From Amycolatopsis endophytica (GTDB taxonomy: Bacteria > Actinomycetota > Actinomycetes > Mycobacteriales > Pseudonocardiaceae), in the NCBI RefSeq assembly GCF_013410405.1, contig NZ_JACCFK010000001.1, positions 3,782,001 to 3,846,000 of the forward strand: a DNA stretch of 64,000 bases. The letters are read 5' to 3'. Both the position numbers and the translations under genes were made by a program. Under the pieces are notes generated by a model. It saw only the letters and a program-made list of their open reading frames with translations. It searched no databases and was not told the DNA's origin. This document shows, piece after piece, positions 63,042-64,000 of this stretch (position 1 is its first letter; every line of letters begins with the position of its first letter).

Positions 63042-64000
63042 GCCTGTTGTTCGAGCCGTTGCGGCTGGGGCCGGTCGAGGTGCGCAACCGGATCGTGTTC
63101 GCCGCGCACCTGACCAACTACGCGACCGACGGTCTGCCCACCGAACAACACGCGGCCTACTACGCGGCACGCGCGGCGGGGGGCACCGGGCTGATCGTGT
63201 CCGAGGAGCACGTCGTCCACCCGTCCGACCGGCCCTACGAAAAGGTGATCCGCGGGTACCGGCCTGAGGTCGTGCCGGGCTACCGGCGGATCACCGACGC
63301 GGTGCACGCGCACGGCGTGCCGATCTTCGCGCAGCTCAACCACAACGGCGGGCAGGCGTCCTCGATGTACACCCGGCGGGCGGTGTGGGCGCCGTCGCCG
63401 GTGCCGGACTCGCTGTTCCGCGAGGTGCCCAAGGCGATGAGCACCGCGGAGATCGCGGAGGTGGTCGACGGCTTCGGCCGGGTCGCCCGGCACTGCGCCG
63501 AGGGCGGTTTCGACGGCGTCGAGATCCAGTGCTCCCAGTCTTCGCTCGTGCGCGGATTCCTGGCCCCGGCGACGAATCTGCGTACCGACGGCTACGGCGG
63601 TCCGCTGGTGAACCGGACGCGGATCCTGCGCGAGATCATCGCGACCGCGCGGGCGGCGATCGGCCCGGACCGGGCGCTGGGCGTGCGGTTGTCCGGCGAC
63701 GATCTGGTCGAGGGCGGCGTCACGCTCGACGAGGCGGTCGAGGTGGCGCGGATGATCGGAAGCAGTATCGACTACCTCAACACCTCGATCGGCGTGGCCA
63801 CCTCGACGTTGTACATGGTCGAGGCGTCGATGGCGGTGCCGCGCGGGTACGCCCTCCCGGTGGCCGGGGCGCTGCGGCGCGCGGTGCCGGTACCGGTGGT
63901 GGGGGTCGGGCGGATCAAGTCGGCGGAGGAGGCCGAGCGCGCGCTGGCCGAGGGGCGCTGCGATCTGGTCGGCGTGGTGCGCGGGCAGATCGCCGATCCG
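63038..64000 (+). CDS. Second mycofactocin-system FadH/OYE oxidoreductase (3' end outside window)
   Basis: 321 codons are visible, all within an Old Yellow Enzyme barrel: LRLGPVEVRNRIVFAAHLTN, FAQLNHNGGQASSM, GVEIQCSQSSLVRGFLAPAT, NLRTDGYGG and VGVGRIKSAEEAERALAEGR. The frame is open to the window edge, so the iron-sulfur motif and nucleotide domain lie beyond. The GTG start overlaps the preceding stop. The OYE pair is common in actinobacterial mycofactocin loci, usually followed by mftD and further genes. Confidence 0.88.
   Translation, partial: MSLLFEPLRLGPVEVRNRIVFAAHLTNYATDGLPTEQHAAYYAARAAGGTGLIVSEEHVVHPSDRPYEKVIRGYRPEVVPGYRRITDAVHAHGVPIFAQLNHNGGQASSMYTRRAVWAPSPVPDSLFREVPKAMSTAEIAEVVDGFGRVARHCAEGGFDGVEIQCSQSSLVRGFLAPATNLRTDGYGGPLVNRTRILREIIATARAAIGPDRALGVRLSGDDLVEGGVTLDEAVEVARMIGSSIDYLNTSIGVATSTLYMVEASMAVPRGYALPVAGALRRAVPVPVVGVGRIKSAEEAERALAEGRCDLVGVVRGQIADP

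Overview
The window is a high-GC actinobacterial chromosome segment that fits a Pseudonocardiaceae member, most likely Amycolatopsis or a close relative. Evidence: very GC-rich codon use, many GTG starts, ATGA/GTGA gene overlaps, an actinobacterial LexA/SOS box, a class II (NrdJ) ribonucleotide reductase, an Mce4 steroid importer and a mycofactocin cluster. The assignment comes from gene content and order and was not checked by a search. No tRNA, rRNA, CRISPR array, insertion sequence or prophage was recognised.

0-9.8 kb is a core block also known in mycobacteria: dapF (5' cut by the window edge), hflX, a secreted anchored protein, lexA, a LysM cell-division/SOS gene (ChiZ/Rv2719c-like), nrdR and nrdJ. 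A divergent MFS exporter and ArsR-type regulator sit between dapF and hflX. The lexA-LysM intergenic region carries two near-perfect SOS boxes. The nrdR promoter carries an NrdR-box core and three DnaA-box-like 9-mers spaced exactly 32 bp apart.

9.8-18.8 kb is accessory and partly decayed: a frameshifted and internally deleted saccharopine-dehydrogenase-like oxidoreductase beside an AraC regulator, an NAD(P)-binding reductase with an orphan fragment upstream, and a truncated LysR gene joined head to head to an MFS exporter that has lost its start, middle and end. Intact prolyl oligopeptidase, CBS, DUF2293 and penicillin-binding-like hydrolase genes follow.

18.8-27.8 kb: DUF4192, galE, galK coupled to ideR/dtxR, then acuC (deacetylase) and a GNAT/acyl-CoA-synthetase-like Pat acetyltransferase, a likely reversible protein-acylation pair.

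27.9-45 kb is a cholesterol/steroid uptake and side-chain degradation locus. fadD17-fadE27-fadE26-like genes run leftward. fdxD, hsd4A-like SDR, an aldehyde dehydrogenase, a second SDR, yrbE4AB, mce4A-F and two Mce-associated proteins run rightward. KstR operators lie between the two arms, and nearly every gene overlaps its neighbour by 1-4 bp.

45-58.9 kb: a roughly 790-bp intergenic composite of palindromes and tandem repeats; a MEDS-HATPase/MEDS-STAS regulatory pair; fadD15; a small operon (metallophosphoesterase, SRPBCC, ArsA-like ATPase, CxxC protein, ROK glucokinase, NUDIX-NYN fusion); and an IclR / DASS transporter / MmgE-PrpD catabolic group.

59-64 kb: the start of a mycofactocin cluster (mftR, mftA, mftB, mftC and two FadH/OYE oxidoreductases, the last cut by the window edge).

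The least explained signal is a family of 21-bp intergenic repeat units. They form strong hairpins in four of the convergent gene gaps, and at three of these the array runs up to or through the stop codons.
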